A DNA stretch of 64,000 nt from Puccinia triticina (GCF_026914185.1 NC_070574.1:1612501-1676500), one strand, 5' to 3'; counted from the stretch's first letter, positions 41,965-55,300 are shown. Numbers and translations are program-made. The notes: generated by a model from the letters alone, not told the origin.

Positions 41965-42990
41965 TGTGAGAACTCCTTTGAGATGGGTTGGCAGTCCTCT
42001 GAGGGGGAAATAAAAATATGATATTCCAGCTAAGTAATACTACTGTTACGGGTGGTTTAAAAGACCTGCCCTCTATTATACTACACAGAATTCTGACAAC
42101 AAATTTATCTATTGTTGTGGCATGACTTTATGACAGAGAAAACTTGTATGTAGTAGTCTCTATCAGACCTAGATCAGTTTTTATCAAGTATAAGATGCTT
42201 ATACAACCTCTATATGGCAAGCTGGGCAAAGAATATAATCAATTGAGAATATGTTTTTTTGGGGTTTTATGGTTTTAGCAGAGTGAAGTGATGGAGTGTG
42301 ATATAATATTTCTATGTTGATGTCTGATGACTGTGTCTCCGTGATGATGGCGAAATGATGACTGTTGACCACTGAGCTGGGGTGCCTGGGTGATGATGGC
42401 AAAATGATGGGAGAAGGGCCTTTTTCTGAGTCATTTTTGCTGGTGAGGGCTGCACTCAAGGCATTTCTGCTGGTGGTGACCCTGTGGATTGCACTGCCTT
42501 CTGCAAGGGGTGCATAACTTGAACTGAATGTTCCACATGACAATGTGTGCTTTGTACCTTTTAAGGCAAGGGCCGCCTAGGTTTGTTGCACTGCCAAAAT
42601 GGAGGCTTTCTGACCGCATGCATCAATGTAAGGTCTGTGCAAATCTGTTGAGTTGTTGAGTGGAGGCCTAGTTGCTGCAGTTTCCAATGTGCAGGTTGCG
42701 TGAGGTGATCTGTAGCTAATAGTGGAGGCCTGCCTAACTAGTAAATCTAACTATGCTCTTATATATATACATGCCTTTTATTATTTGTATGAATTTCTAC
42801 CTAGGTATGGCCTGTACTAAACCTATAATTGTAAATAACTTCTAAACTAAAAGAGCTAGCTGGGTAGTTGAAGTGAGTGACTAGGGTTAAATTTGATTTC
42901 TCTAATAATATTCTATCATATGCAAGTATTTCAGGCTGTGAGTTCAGGTTTTGGCAGTTTTGTTGCGCGCAACAGATCTGGATCACCACA
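41965..42990 (-). repeat. 5' LTR of the copia element
   Basis: 1026 bp; on the minus strand it starts TGTGGTGATCC and ends GGAGTTCTCACA. It aligns over both ends and the middle with the solo LTR at 19607-20750, which supports these boundaries. Confidence 0.85.
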
Positions 42991-44416
42991 GCAGATTGTT
43001 CCAAGATGTAATACTTATCCATCCCCCTAGTTGCCAACTGCCATGGGTATGTGGACTTTTGAGTGCCGTACACATACCAAAAAAGGCCGGCTTTTCAATG
43101 GTCTAGGAGGCGTGACAGGAATCTGGGTGGTTGTGGGGGATTTTGAGGTTGTAATGACCTTCCCAGCCAAATGGCTGGTTGCCCTCACGCGGGAATTGGG
43201 ACATTATATTCAAGTCCCTCCTTTGGAGGTGCTTTGCGCCTCTAACTTAACTAAGTCCCTCTATTTGAGGGGGGGGGGGGTGGGGGGGGGATCCTGCAGG
43301 GACCCTCCAAAGGAGAGATTTATGCGCTATGTCAACCCCGTGGCAGTAGAAAATTAGAAAAATGATGTTTTTCAATCCTTTCCTATAGTGCCATTTGTCA
43401 CCAGGTTGTAAGAGGCTGTCAAGGTCCTCTTCACTGGTCTGGGTCTGGGGGGTCTTTCTGGGTCTGGGTTCAAGGACTGGACGGGGATGGGGCTGGGGCA
43501 AGGCAGGTCTGCCTTGGAGGGATTCTAGAACCACTTTCTGAATTGCTAGCTCAGGGGAAGTGGTTAGTACTTCCCAACTATGTACAACTGGAGATGAGAA
43601 TGAAAGAACAATGATATAGCAGAGAAATGGCTGAAGGCTCACCTAGCTCAGGGGAAGTGGTTAGTACTTCCCTACTGAGCTAGGAGGGTGCGGGCGGTCA
43701 AGGTCTAAGGGTCCTGCCGGGACTGGATCTGTGACATTCCCGTGATTGTCCTTGTGGGGGCGGGCTCACACAGGTCATAAATTTTTGGGGGAGCAAAATG
43801 TGCACAACATCATGGAGTTCCTTTGTACATATTTTACAAATTTTTTGGGGCCTTGGGTGGCCCATGAAGTCCTTGTTTGTAACTGACAAGTGTCCACTTC
43901 ATTGTGCATTCCACATTTTGCACTGTACAGAATCTGAAATTGATAATGTTACAACTATGATTGCAGCTCAACCAGAGGAGTTGAAGATGGGAAAAAATAG
44001 TAGAAAGAAGGGGACAGCTTAAGCCATCCCAGAAATGTAAATTAGAGCAAAAAAGGTTCAGAAACTCATTTGGCAGACAAAATGCCTAATTCTCTACTGC
44101 CGCAGGGTCATAAGTACCTCCCCGAGGAGGGAATTAGCTAAGTTAGTTCGCGCCTCCTCGGAAGGAAAGGGACTTGTGTGTTAAGTTTGGTGCAAAACAC
44201 AACCAATCAGTGTTCAGCCTACCCCCCGGGGGCCCGAAGTCTTGAGCTAAGTTCGGGGATCTGCCAGCTTTGAAACCCCGGGGTGTTTGAGGCATTCAAA
44301 ACAGGAAGTTTTGCTCTCTCAATCGACGTGTCACTCGTACATAGCTCGGCAAAGCCACCACAATTGCAGCAGACAAGCACATTACAGTAACTCAAAGCCT
44401 AAGCAAATCATCCATC
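42991..44416. other. Repeat-derived spacer up to the GET3 gene
   Basis: No gene is recognised. It contains G-runs at 43269-43290, a 31-bp direct repeat (43547-43577 and 43643-43673) and a 43-bp palindrome (43642-43684). The GET3 promoter must lie in the last few hundred bases, but I see no clear TATA box. Confidence 0.5.
43642..43684. repeat. 43-bp imperfect palindrome with a direct-repeat half upstream
   Basis: Arms CCTAGCTCAG+GGGAAGT and ACTTCCC+TA+CTGAGCTAGG pair around a short loop. The left arm and loop recur at 43547-43577. Confidence 0.85.
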
Positions 44417-46097
44417 ATGTCAGACGAAGAAGTCTCTGTTAACGAACCCTCTCTTCAAAACATTCTCGATCAGAAATGTAAGCACAAGATACCCCCAACC
44501 AAATCAAAACCCTCTACTGACTGCCTTGATATCCATCAGCCTTGAAATGGATATTTTGTGGTAAGCTTTTAATTATTGCCTAGCTGAAAAGTGCCTCTAA
44601 AAATTCACTCAATCATTGCCTTCAATTCCATCAAATTTCAATGAGAAAGGTGGGAAGGGAGGTGTAGGTTAGTCACCCAATTTCACCTCGAGTCACTACG
44701 AGAAAAGGATGCTGAGTAACCTCAAAATAACACCCTGTAGGTAAAACAACAACGTCGTGCTCTTTAGCAGTCCAACTAGCCTCCTGTCGAGAATCGGTTC
44801 TGTTGATCTCGACCGATCCAGCACACAATTTATCGGATGCGTTCTGTCAAAAATTCGGCAAAGATGCGACACTGGTCAACGGATTTGAGAACCTATACGC
44901 GATGGAAATCGATCCGAATTCTAGCTTGCAAGAGATGGTCGAACAGTGTGAAAATGATTCCCTCTTTCCAAGTTCTCTACCTTGAGATTACACAAGCCAG
45001 TCTGACATTGAAAAATTGCATTCCAATCGATACCTGATTGTTTTTGCATCGGATAGCTGAGTCGCAGGGCGGAGGCGGAATGGGTGGCATGATGCAAGAC
45101 CTGGCATTCGCTATTCCTGGAGTGGACGAGGCTATGGGATTTGCCGAAATTATGAAGTTAGTCAGATGACAATTGATTATCCTCTTTGCACAAAAATATG
45201 ATATTGATCTTTTTTTTTTTTCGAAACATTAGACACGTGAAATCAATGAAGTACTCCGTGATCGTATTCGACACAGCACCTACAGGCCACACCCTGCGCT
45301 TCTTGTCCTTCCCGGCCGTACTTGAAAAGGCCCTTGGGAAGCTATCCATGCTGGGCGGTCGATTCGGGCCGATGATGCAACAATTTGGCTCGATGATGGG
45401 TGTCAATACAAATACTGAAGACATGTTCGGGAAGCTGGAAGACATGAAATCCGTTATCACTGAAGTTAACAACCAGTTCAAGAACCCTGTGCGTACTTAT
45501 ATCGTCTATCCCCATACTTCTCGCTGGTTGAAACTCTGGGAGTAATTAACATTTGATATGTCCCTCGTTGCTCATATGTATTCAGGACCTGACGACGTTC
45601 ATTTGCGTCTGCATATCTGAATTTTTGTCACTTTACGAGACCGAAAGGTTGATCCAAGAGCTGAGCCAATACGGGATCGACACTCACTGCATTGTTGTCA
45701 ACCAACTCCTATTCCCTAAAGCCAACAGCGACTGCGATCAATGTAACACCCGATACAAAATGCGTTCGTGCACATGCTTTTTTGACACTCGTTCAACCGC
45801 TAAAACTCACTCAGGCTACCTCCATTTCTTCCAATTATCCATGCGTATACAGAAAGAAAATATTTAGCAGAAATCAACGACCTCTATATCGAAGAATTCC
45901 ATGTTGTCAAGATGCCCTTACTAACTGAAGAGGTGAGGGGTGGGGAAAAAATCAAAAGGTTAGTATTTTTTTTACTGGAAGCGTCTCTTGATCTTGATTG
46001 ATATGACTGATATTGTCTTCTCTTTGCTGTCAATGTATCAAGTTTTTCGAAGATGTTAATTGACCCCTACAAGCCCCCATCATCACAACTCTTGTAA
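44417..46097 (+). CDS. GET3: GET3/ASNA1 ATPase for tail-anchored protein insertion
   Basis: Nine exons (44417-44477, 44540-44560, 44650-44667, 44741-44947, 45057-45156, 45233-45488, 45586-45763, 45853-45958, 46043-46097) give 333 residues, the usual Get3 length. The cytosolic homodimer carries tail-anchored proteins to the ER receptor Get1/Get2. The deviant P-loop GGKGGVGKTTTS is assembled from exons 2-4. [14 protein letters not shown] (switch I), [13 protein letters not shown] (switch II), hydrophobic Met-rich helix segments ([24 protein letters not shown]) and the zinc-binding CDQC of the dimer interface are all present. All introns are GT-AG and the frame is intact. Start chosen as the first ATG ([10 protein letters not shown]). 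Confidence 0.97.
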
Positions 46098-47075
46098 CCC
46101 ATAACCAACTTCAGCAACATCAGAAAATTCTCAACACTAGAATAAAGATACAAACATGTCAATACACACTCGCACCACATAAAAAAATCACTTTTTTGCT
46201 CCGTTTTTATTATTATTCCGTTCTCGCCTTTTTTATGGTGGAGAGACAGTGAGATATTTTTTCTTTTGCTTGAAGGAATGATTCATTTTCACATCCACCC
46301 ATCTCTTCATCTATGCCTGGTCCTTTCATATTTCTCCCTCGTTAAACTGTCTAGAGGGTGTGAATGAGACATTTTTTGTTTCAGAGGTCCGTGAGAAGTC
46401 TTCCTACACCATGGATGAGCTGTCTGGCTCAACCATACTGTTTCCGAGACACAATCTGTTTGCAACGGTTGATTCCGTGCGCAATCTGTCCCAATAGCAT
46501 TGTCTACGGCAGGCCACTTCATGATGATCAGAAATCATGTGTCGAATTCGCTGGGCACTCTGCTCACGGCCCAATCTTTTATCAGCATTTTCTTAGGTAC
46601 TGTTTCGAGGTCCTCATTTGTTTGTTGACCAAGAGATTAGCTCACTGCAAAAGACATGCATGTGATACATTCACATTCCTCTCTTGATTGAAAGCCTTGG
46701 GAAAACTGTGATCCCTGTTTGTAAGGAGCCTGGCTTCGTTTTCATCCTTCACTGAAATTTGAAGGGATAGATTGGACGATAATCAAGCTCCACTAGAAAC
46801 TTCTAGACATTTTTAGACAGTGATTTGGAGTTCATTGGTCAGGAGTGGTGGATTCCAGCATGTGGTTTGGTGAAGTGGAAATGAAGCTATGAGCCCGCGT
46901 GATTTTTCTCACTGAATTTCCCATTGTGCCGGTTGTGTCTTCTCGATATATCTTCCTCGAGGAACGGATACAGGAACGGCGTGAGTTCTTCGCCCTTGTC
47001 AAGTTTCATCTATCCTGACATTATTCCTCACTTTAGGACGGTAAAAAAAAACAAGAGTTGATACCAACGACCAAA
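46098..47075. other. Intergenic, GET3 terminator and mL38 promoter
   Basis: No gene is seen. It has AT-rich 3' sequence after GET3 and an A-run (47043-47050) just before the mL38 start. Confidence 0.5.
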
Positions 47076-48808
47076 ATGATCAATCGATCATCGCGACTGA
47101 CTAGATCGATTGTCCCGGTCTCACAAACCCAATCGACCACCCTCCACAGATTAAGCAAGCAACCTCAAAACAATTTATCAACAGCAAGAGCGACGACTGA
47201 CGAGAATAAACCACATGACCATACCGTCGTTGGACATGGATCGAAGAATCAACCTTCTACTAGCCCTTCGGTCCAAAAAGCATTCCTGGAATCCATGAAA
47301 TATCTTCAGCAAGACGCCGAACGACTCCAGCATAAGATAAGAGAACTCCAAACTTCTCAAAACTCACCTCAATCACAACAAGATATCGAACGGCTTGAAA
47401 TATTGAGCGAAATTAATGATGTGCAAGTTCGGAAGAACCACAACCTTGGCGTTGGGGTAGATATGTCAAAGCCGATATACCGATTTTTAGAACAACAACG
47501 ATGGAGGAAAGAAGGTCAACTCGGTCGTCTCGTGAGGATTTTTCCATCACACTCATCGAAGACTATTGATTACATATAATTGAGCTTGATTTTTTTACCT
47601 TCTTCCTCTCTTTGTGAAGATGGAAACAATCCATCGACTAAGGATCTTTCCCGATTTGTTTCCGTCGATCGATCCGACCGTCAACCTGAAAATTAAGTTC
47701 CAAGACAACTATCTATCAAACACTAACCGATTGATCAACATCGGCAACTTTGTTCCAAGCTCAAAAGTAAGCCAAGTCTCCACTACCTCTTCGAACATTG
47801 ATAACGATAAAGCTTGTTTAACAATTCAACAACTATCTATTTTTTTCCTGTTGTTAATTTGTTCAGTCCACGAAGCCACCAGTCATCCAAGCCCAAGTCT
47901 TCCATCCCGAGCCAAAACTATACACGCTCGTTATGGTCGATCCCGGTCAGACTCCTTTACCTCTTTTTTTTCAAAACTTCGTTGATTCTTATTGCCACTA
48001 GCAGGAAAGGACACTGAATCTTATCTTTTGTACACGTGTAGATGTTCCCGACCCTCGAAATCGATCGTTCACTACTTTCCTTCATTGGGTCAGGTAAGAT
48101 ATAGTTTCTCGAACACCGAAACAAAATGTATTGACAATGATTATTGGGGAGATGTCTGATGAAATACTGCCGACAACCACTATCCCACAAAAAACCTGAA
48201 TCCAAAATAACAAAAAAAAATCAAACGGGGAACAATGACAGAGCGAATGTTTCGATTTCGGCAACAACCAATGGCGAGATAGACCTAACAACGGAGAAAG
48301 GAGCAGAAGAAGAGGTGGAGTATGTGGGGCCACATCCGGCGCAAGGCTCCGGGAGCCACCGGTACACGATCATGATGTTTGAGCAAGCCGGCCCGATCAA
48401 TTTGAGTGCCGATCCGGAGCTACTCAACCGTGCTGGGTTCTCATTACGCCGATTCAGTCGCCAACTTGACCTGAAACCGGCCGGCGTGATGGCTTGGATT
48501 AGTCAATGGCATGCTCGAGATGCTGAGGCGATCAGCTCGATCTATAGGGACGAATTACGTACGTCTTTTCCTCACTCATCCTACCACTTTGTCTCCATGT
48601 CAAAGTTCTTTGTCTGTGGAGATATTAAACTGTTCTTGTTTGGTGCCCTGCAGAAATCCACGAACCTCGATACGGGAAAGAGCCTAAGCCATACGCAAAC
48701 CGGGTCAAATTACCGTCCCATACACCATTACCCCTCACCCATCGTCACCCACCCGTCATTCCTTGGCGTGAAAAGATTGCTTCTTCTTCCGATCCTAACC
48801 TTAGTTAA
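47076..48808 (+). CDS. MRPL35: Mitochondrial large-subunit ribosomal protein mL38 (PEBP fold)
   Basis: Six exons (47076-47531, 47620-47766, 47867-47945, 48042-48093, 48241-48558, 48655-48808) give 401 residues. The N-terminal part MINRSSRLTRSIVPVSQTQ is basic and Ser-rich, like a mitochondrial presequence. The middle (YRFLEQQRWRKEGQLGRL, RIFPDLFPSIDPTVNLKIKF) is typical of mL38. The PEBP domain shows PKLYTLVMVDPDVPDPRNRS, TTFLHWV, YVGPHPAQGSGSHRYTIMMF and a C-terminal WISQWHARD. PEBP proteins are lipid-binding folds; in mL38 the fold is structural in the mitoribosome. All introns are GT-AG. The yeast name is Mrpl35. A stand-alone PEBP protein is less likely because of the long N-terminal region. 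Confidence 0.9.
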
Positions 48809-49689
48809 CCCCCCGCATTATTCTTTGGATTAAAAACGTGCCCGTATACAAGAAATCTCACCTCATCCCCTTTTCACTCGTGATCTCTGCGAGTCTCAAA
48901 CAGACTCTACTTTCGAAAATACAGAAAATCGTCGAGGTATTTGTCCTAGGATGGGTGGAAAATTGATAGTCCAACAAGCACCGATTCCGCTTGTGGAGAC
49001 TAGGCAAATGACACATACCCGTCCCTCAAGGCTCAACCCATCCACAACTATTGAATATTTCTCGGGTCCACTGCATACATATAGATGAGCTTGACCCAGT
49101 AAGCGGTGATCAAGACAACAGTCAAAGAGCCCTAAGCATCCCTACCTCCTCTCTCTTGATAGAGCGTCAAGGACTCGGGATTCTTTCTCTCTCCAAAAGC
49201 GTGTTCTGAAGTCTGGTCAGCTCAATACACGAGCCGGCCATCTGCACCAATCATCGTCCGTGACTAAATCTCTCGGAGAGCGCTGCCATCAGGGAAGCAA
49301 CCAGACAATCTTTGCGCGCATCGATTAGTCTTGGCGGGTCTAACCAAAAGAACCCACTCAACAACACTTCGCACGATTCTTGATTGCTTGATGGCGATAT
49401 GGACAGTGACTTGTTGGTCTGTCACTATTCATATCTGTGTGTAATTGATTGAGAGGTTATACGGTATCAGACATGAAATAAATGGATCGACTGCTTTAAC
49501 AATATATCAGATATGTATACTATTCGCGCACTGGATACTTCGAAGCACTTTTTTTGTCTAGCAGAGAGAAAGTCATTACATACAACAAAAAGAAAACGGG
49601 TACTGGGGTTTTGTTTTGGCAAGGGATGAGAAATGAAGAAATTTTCATTGTTGCTTTTTCTTGATTGTAGAGAAGTGGGGAGTGTGTGT
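48809..49689. other. Convergent intergenic region between mL38 and SRP68
   Basis: No gene is seen; it must hold the 3' ends of both transcripts. Confidence 0.5.
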
Positions 49690-52232
49690 CTAACTACGAG
49701 AAAAGAAGCTCCACAGCCCGCCAGATTTTTTGGCAGGGGCCGGCGCGCCGGGTTCCTGGTCCTGAGGAGGAGAAATATGTGCCGGAGGATCTTGAGGAGC
49801 GGCTGCTGTGGTAATGTAGGTGCCGGAAGAAGATTGAGGGCCTGGTTTAGAGGCCGTTTGAGTCTTGGAAGCGTGCGGGGAGTGGGGGTTGGGGTCGAGC
49901 TGATCCCACTCGAATTGGGTGGCGTAGTTGAACGCGAGATCGAAGACTTGTGCGGCTGGCTTTCCTGACGCTCCCTCGGCGACATCGTTTAACGAAAGCT
50001 TCTCCAGCTTCACTCGGCTTAGACCCTCCGCCCCTCCTTCAACAACCTGCGGCTCCTCTTTCCCATTCGTACTCTTCCACCATTTGTTTGCGATCTCTTG
50101 CCTCATATGTTCTTGCACTTCATCGCTTACCGCCTCCAAAAGAACGCGTTCAAACCTGAAGAACTCCGCGTTTAAATCGCTGATCTCTCGCTTCGACAAC
50201 GCGTTTTCTCCGTCTAGAGCTTCTTCTTCCGAGTTCATCTCTTCTAGGTTCATCTTGGTCTGTCGGAGATAGAAATTCGACTTTTGTTGTAACACGTAAC
50301 TCTCTAGAAACTTTTCTACTATTAGCCATGACTTTGATTGTATCAAACTCCTAGAGAAAAGAAAAGGAGCGCTACATCAGTTCCTGGACCCCAACAAAAG
50401 AAAGCAAGCAAGAATGGTTACCTGTAAGCTTTGAAAAACGAAATTTTAGATTCGATTTTCAAACCCAGTTCATGATCGTCTTCGATCAGCTTTAGCTGTT
50501 TAATTCGCTCGAGGTTGAAGAGGATATCATCGAATAATTTAAGTAATGAAGGGAAGATCTTAGCTTGGCGACGTTGGATGAGCAGGGACTTGATGAGATC
50601 GGTTTCATAAGTGTATTTAGAAGATGGCCGTTGATGGTTGAAGTTGGAGACAGTTTTCGAAGTCGGTTGTCGGTGCTTAGCCAAGACCAGGCGATTGATC
50701 TGATGATAGTTCTTCGGATTTCCGTTGATGCGATTGTCGACTTTGGTCTCCACTTTGCGCCACTTCTGTTCAAGTTTGTGAACCAGTTCGAGATCCCGAT
50801 TGACTCTGGTCGAAAGCAAACGGAAACCGACGATGCTGTGGATTGTCGCAAGGACCGCCGATTGTTGGTCAAATCGTTGGATAGTCGAGTTCAATTCTAG
50901 TGCGCGATTGTTGGACTCGATGAGAGCCTGTAAGGCGGTCTCGACATTGACGTATGTCGATAATGCTTGGTCAAATGCGGCCGTCGGACTGATCGGATTT
51001 TTCTGGCTCATCTTCGGATTCTTGGCTTGTAAGAATCTCTGTCGCTTCTGCTTCCTGCTGAGATGCTCCTCGGCCTGGGATTGATCGGGTGAGGTGGGTT
51101 CAAGAGGAGATGATTTGAGGTTGGAGAGTAGGACTCGATCGGCCGTTTGGACACTGGTGATCAGGTCGACCAGTTCTGGATTGCGGATCGGGATCAGTTG
51201 ATCAAGCCACTTTAATTCGATTGTCTGTTGGACGATTTTTCGAGAGGATTTGACCAAGCTTTCGATTTCCGGCCAATCCTTTCCGGCCAGCTTATCACCG
51301 ACCGGATTTTTTTCGAGTCTTTGCTCACTGAAGGATTCGATCTCGAGAGCATTTGCGCCGGATTTGTAGGCGCAATAGCGGATCATGGGGGCCAACTCAT
51401 CGCTGGACTCGTCGAAGATGGCCCGTTTCTTGTGGTCGGTTTGGTCGGTCGAACTGGCCAAGGCTTTGAGGATTACGCAGGAGAGTGCAAAGTGGTCGAG
51501 AGCGGTGTCCCATCGGGCGAGCTCGAATTCGAGCAGTCCTCTCATGTAGAGTCTGTGCACGTGCACCTGGGCTAGAGTTCTGATCGAGAAGGAATTCGAG
51601 GAATGGCACAAGTCGAGGAATCGATCGGAGTGCTGGATAGCTTTGGTCAGCCGATTATTGGCATGATGTCGGACCCTGCTGGCGCCGGTTCTAGTCGCCT
51701 GATCTGTCTTCTGCTGGGCGTGCTTTTTCAGGATCGATTGTACCTCCTCTTTTAATTCTCTTGAGGATGCCCAGGCGTGTTCGACTTGGAATAGATTGAT
51801 CAAAAAATGTCTGAAACGGATCGAAGTAGGACCGGTTAGAATAATATTTTTTTCTTCCCCAGATGGTTTAACTTACTTGAGATTATGCTCATTGGTGCCG
51901 TCGAGACTTTCTGCTGAGCGTTTGATAAACTGTTTGGTCTTCGGGTTATAAGATTGTTGCAAGCCAGTTGATTTTCTGAGCGTCTTCAGCTTGTGAGTAC
52001 AATGGATCCTGACAATTCATGTATATCCTATCAGCATTCGATTGGAATCCCCACCCTGTCGGTTGCTGACTGACCTGTATCGATGGAAGTCTGAGTCCCT
52101 GAGACCGAACTTTTTGCGTTCTTCATTGACGATGCACAGCACTGCAATTAGTAAAACCATGTCAGTACACTGAGTGCAATAGAGCCAAGTATGTAAAAAT
52201 ATGTCGATCGACTCACGATCCACGTTGGCCAT
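49690..52232 (-). CDS. SRP68: Signal recognition particle subunit SRP68
   Basis: Five exons on the minus strand (52232-52217, 52141-52075, 52008-51877, 51810-50422, 50350-49690) give 754 residues. SRP68 binds 7S RNA and SRP72 and helps target secretory proteins to the ER. The N-terminal RNA-binding region carries ERKKFGLRDSDFHRYR, LRKSTGL and FLINLFQVEHAWASSRELKE, all family hallmarks. TPR-like helices follow (VHVHRLYMRGLLEFELARWD), then RYCAYKSGANALEIES. The C-terminal part has YATQFEWDQLDPNPHSPHAS and a Pro/Ala tail ending GGLWSFFSRS. Introns are GT-AG and the frame is intact. Exon 1 is only 16 nt. It is somewhat longer than human SRP68 (627). Confidence 0.93.
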
Positions 52233-52360
52233 GGTTTGTGGATGACGATGCTCTTGTGGTTCTTGGTCTGGTGCGGTGTCCTCCCTTGGCTTTTGTCTGG
52301 GATATGTTGCGTGATTCTGCCCGGATTTGACCAGTTTCTGCCCTGGGTATATGCGCACAT
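52233..52360. promoter_or_regulatory. Short bidirectional promoter, SRP68 / BTB gene
   Basis: The ATG of SRP68 (52232, minus) and the first ATG of the BTB gene (52361, plus) are 128 bp apart with no other space for separate promoters. If the BTB protein starts at the later ATG 52487, the gap is 254 bp. No TATA box is evident. Confidence 0.6.
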
Positions 52361-55300
52361 ATGTACTCCGAATCCGATCAGGAGCAGACCATCTGGTCAA
52401 CCACTTTCCAACCCATACCACCACATCAGACCACATCCATCGATACATACATACACGACACATCCATCGAGCGGACACTTGTTTATATGAAACCAAACCA
52501 ATCGCACAACCAGCTCGTCTTGGATATCAACATTCACGATGTCTACCAGTCCGGGGACATCAACTGTCTGCGAAAATTCCTGAATACGATCGAAAGCACC
52601 AAGAAAGCCTCGCTGATCAGCACGACGCTCAACAGAAGAGACCAATCAGGCCGGACGCTCCTCCATAAGCTTGCTGCCTCAAGAGCCGAATCAGCATCAA
52701 TAGAATGGCTCCAACTCCTCGCTCAAAACCATTTCCTCCAGCTCAACATTCCAGACCTCGAATCCGGTTGGACGCCTCTCCATCGGGCACTCTATCATGG
52801 CAATCTAAGATTTGCAAAAGTGCTAATAGACCAGCTAGAATGTGATCTGAATACCAAGGATAATGAAGGTCAGCTTTGGAGCTAAACTCATCCTGTATAG
52901 TCATCCCTGTCTGACTATCTTTCCTTTCCAACTACAGGCTTATCAGCATTTGACCTGTACCACACGACAATTGGTGGCCCCATAAACTTGATGGACTCAA
53001 AACTATCAATCGAACCCAAGGATCACCACACAGATCTTTTTACTTGGGGTTCCAACCGAAACTTTGTCCTTGGCATTCACGACGATGGAGATAGGCATCA
53101 TCCCGAACGAATTCACCTCAAACGGTCTAGTAGCTCTTCTCATAGTCAACACCCTCCTCCAGCTGCCCGTCCAGCTCCAGCAAACCAATTCATATCCAAT
53201 CCTATAGACTTTGTCGCCATCGGTCGACTCCATACCGCCCTCATCACCTCAGAAGGCGAGCTACGAGTATGTGGATTCGGATCTGGCGGAAGGCTAGGAT
53301 TGCCGACAAACTCAAGGAGTAATACTCAAGATCATCGACCGACTGCCTCGATTTCGGCCGAGACCCAATTCACCTTTGCCCCCGTCAAAGGAGGCGGCTT
53401 GGCTCAGCAAAAAGTCAAATTTGTTGCCTTAGGTCAAGACCACACTGTGGTGATCACAAATTCAGGACAGGTTTACACATTTGGGATGAACAGGTTCGGT
53501 CAACTGGGATACGGCCCCGAGTCCCCAGGAGCCTCTCTCGAGAATATGATTCAAGTCGAGCCGAAACGCGTACTTGGTTTGCTCAAGAAGGTCGATGTGA
53601 TTGGAGCGGCTGCCTCCCGCTGGCATACTGCCGTCTTCAGCTCAGATTCACTCTTCACCTGGGGAGCCAATCGAGGTCAACTGGGCTACCACAACCCTCA
53701 CCCTCACAACTCCTTGGCCTCGATCCAAATCACACCTAGGAAGGTGGCCATTGCTCAAACATCTATCATCCAACTAAGCTGCACAAGCTATGAGACTGTC
53801 TATCTCTGCGAAAACTCCAGTGATGTGTACGTTTTGAAGTCTGAGCAGACGCTCAGAGTTTCCTTCTCACCATTCGACCGTTTTCCCTCCGATATCCAAG
53901 TTTCTGGCATGCCCAGCACTCATCGAGGACATACCCCAACCACACGAATCATCCAGCTCGATAGCTCCGATCAAACCTTGGCCGCAGTATCAAGTATGGG
54001 GGACGTGTACATAGTCGACTTGGAAAATCCAAATCCGTTGGAGAACCCTATCAATTATTCTACAATGTCTTCCAGTCCACATCGATACAGCGCCTCGACG
54101 ATCCCGTCGAATCCTCCATTCAAACCCCGACGGATATGGTGTTCGACCAAATCGACCGATGCGGCTAAACAAGTCGGCGTGGGGCTGGATGGAGATGTGA
54201 TCATTACCACGATGCCTGGGCATGTTTATATTAGCTACAGGCGATCAGCAGTCAATGGGCCTCTCAAAAGCCTGGACAGTCGCTCGACCGAACCGTCTAC
54301 CATGATAAGTGCGAAGAAGAATTACAAGTTTCAGAGGGTTCAATGTCTCCAGCGAGTTTCTCATGTAGCCGCAAGTCCGACTGGCTCGTATGCGGCTATC
54401 CGAAAGGATGTTCAATTGAGGGAGATCCAGCAAAGCTTACCCGAGGAGAAAATATCACTCTCTTCAAGGCTTGCGAGTATGCTTCCGCATCTCAAGAAGT
54501 ATGCCAGCTCAGTGCCCGAACTCCACATAGTGCCTTCAGCCACATCCTCATCCAAGGTGTCGTCATCCGATGCCTCCTCAAGGGGCTATTTCGGCTCTGG
54601 GACTATTTCACCCAGCTCCGAAGTGCATTTAGACGTAGATGAGAATATCGTTGAAGAAGAAGAAAATGATCGCGAGGATCTCGTCTGGGATTCTCGAGTC
54701 GGATCGGCGCTATTTGGCTTGTCCTTGAACTGGACTGATCATCTCCCCACCTTGGACAGTGGGGATATTTATTTGGCCGCCAACACTGGAGAAAGGATCT
54801 TGGTGCATCGGTTCATATTGTGTTCGAGATCGCCAATCTTGGACCGAATCCTGAATAATCTCGCCCATATCGATGGCATCAGTTACCATCCGGGTGATAC
54901 TGGAGAAGAGGATGATCTTGAAGGGTCCATCAGACTGCCCACGCTACGCTTCGACCACCATGTACTCTTAACTCTGTTGCTTTTCATCCATTACATCTAC
55001 ACAGACACTTTTCCATCTATCTGGGACAACCGGGTGTGGCCACAGATCGAACATGCACACCAAGAGTTTCTTTCAAACACTAGTTTGCCCGGGAAAACTA
55101 GATATGACATCATCCATCTGCTCAACGAAGCCAAAGAGGGCCTCAAGAGCCTTGCCAAAAGTCTCAATTTTCCTGCCCTGGAGCTCTCTCTTGTACGACT
55201 CGGCAAGGCCACCCCTGAGTCTCTCCTCTCTGACCACTTTCGGACGATCTTACCCACGCTGGGCTTGCCGAAAAGTCACTTATCCGACGTCAAGGGTACT

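Larger units (their letters stand above)
34840..42990 (-). mobile_element. Ty1/copia retrotransposon, minus strand, nested insertions
   Basis: In minus-strand order: 5' LTR (42990-41965), gag with CCHC knuckle, protease, GAG-pre-integrase, integrase, reverse transcriptase and RNase H, the copia order. Integrase precedes RT. The RT is split by a CACTA element (37244-38125) and a solo LTR (35814-36773). The 3' LTR is missing; CACTA-like sequence takes its place at 34948. The LTR family is the same as the solo LTR at 19607-20750. Confidence 0.88.

Noticed and set aside
43265..43292. G-quadruplex regulatory element
   Set aside because: Two G-runs in a low-complexity tract far from a mapped promoter; possibly a sequencing-prone homopolymer.
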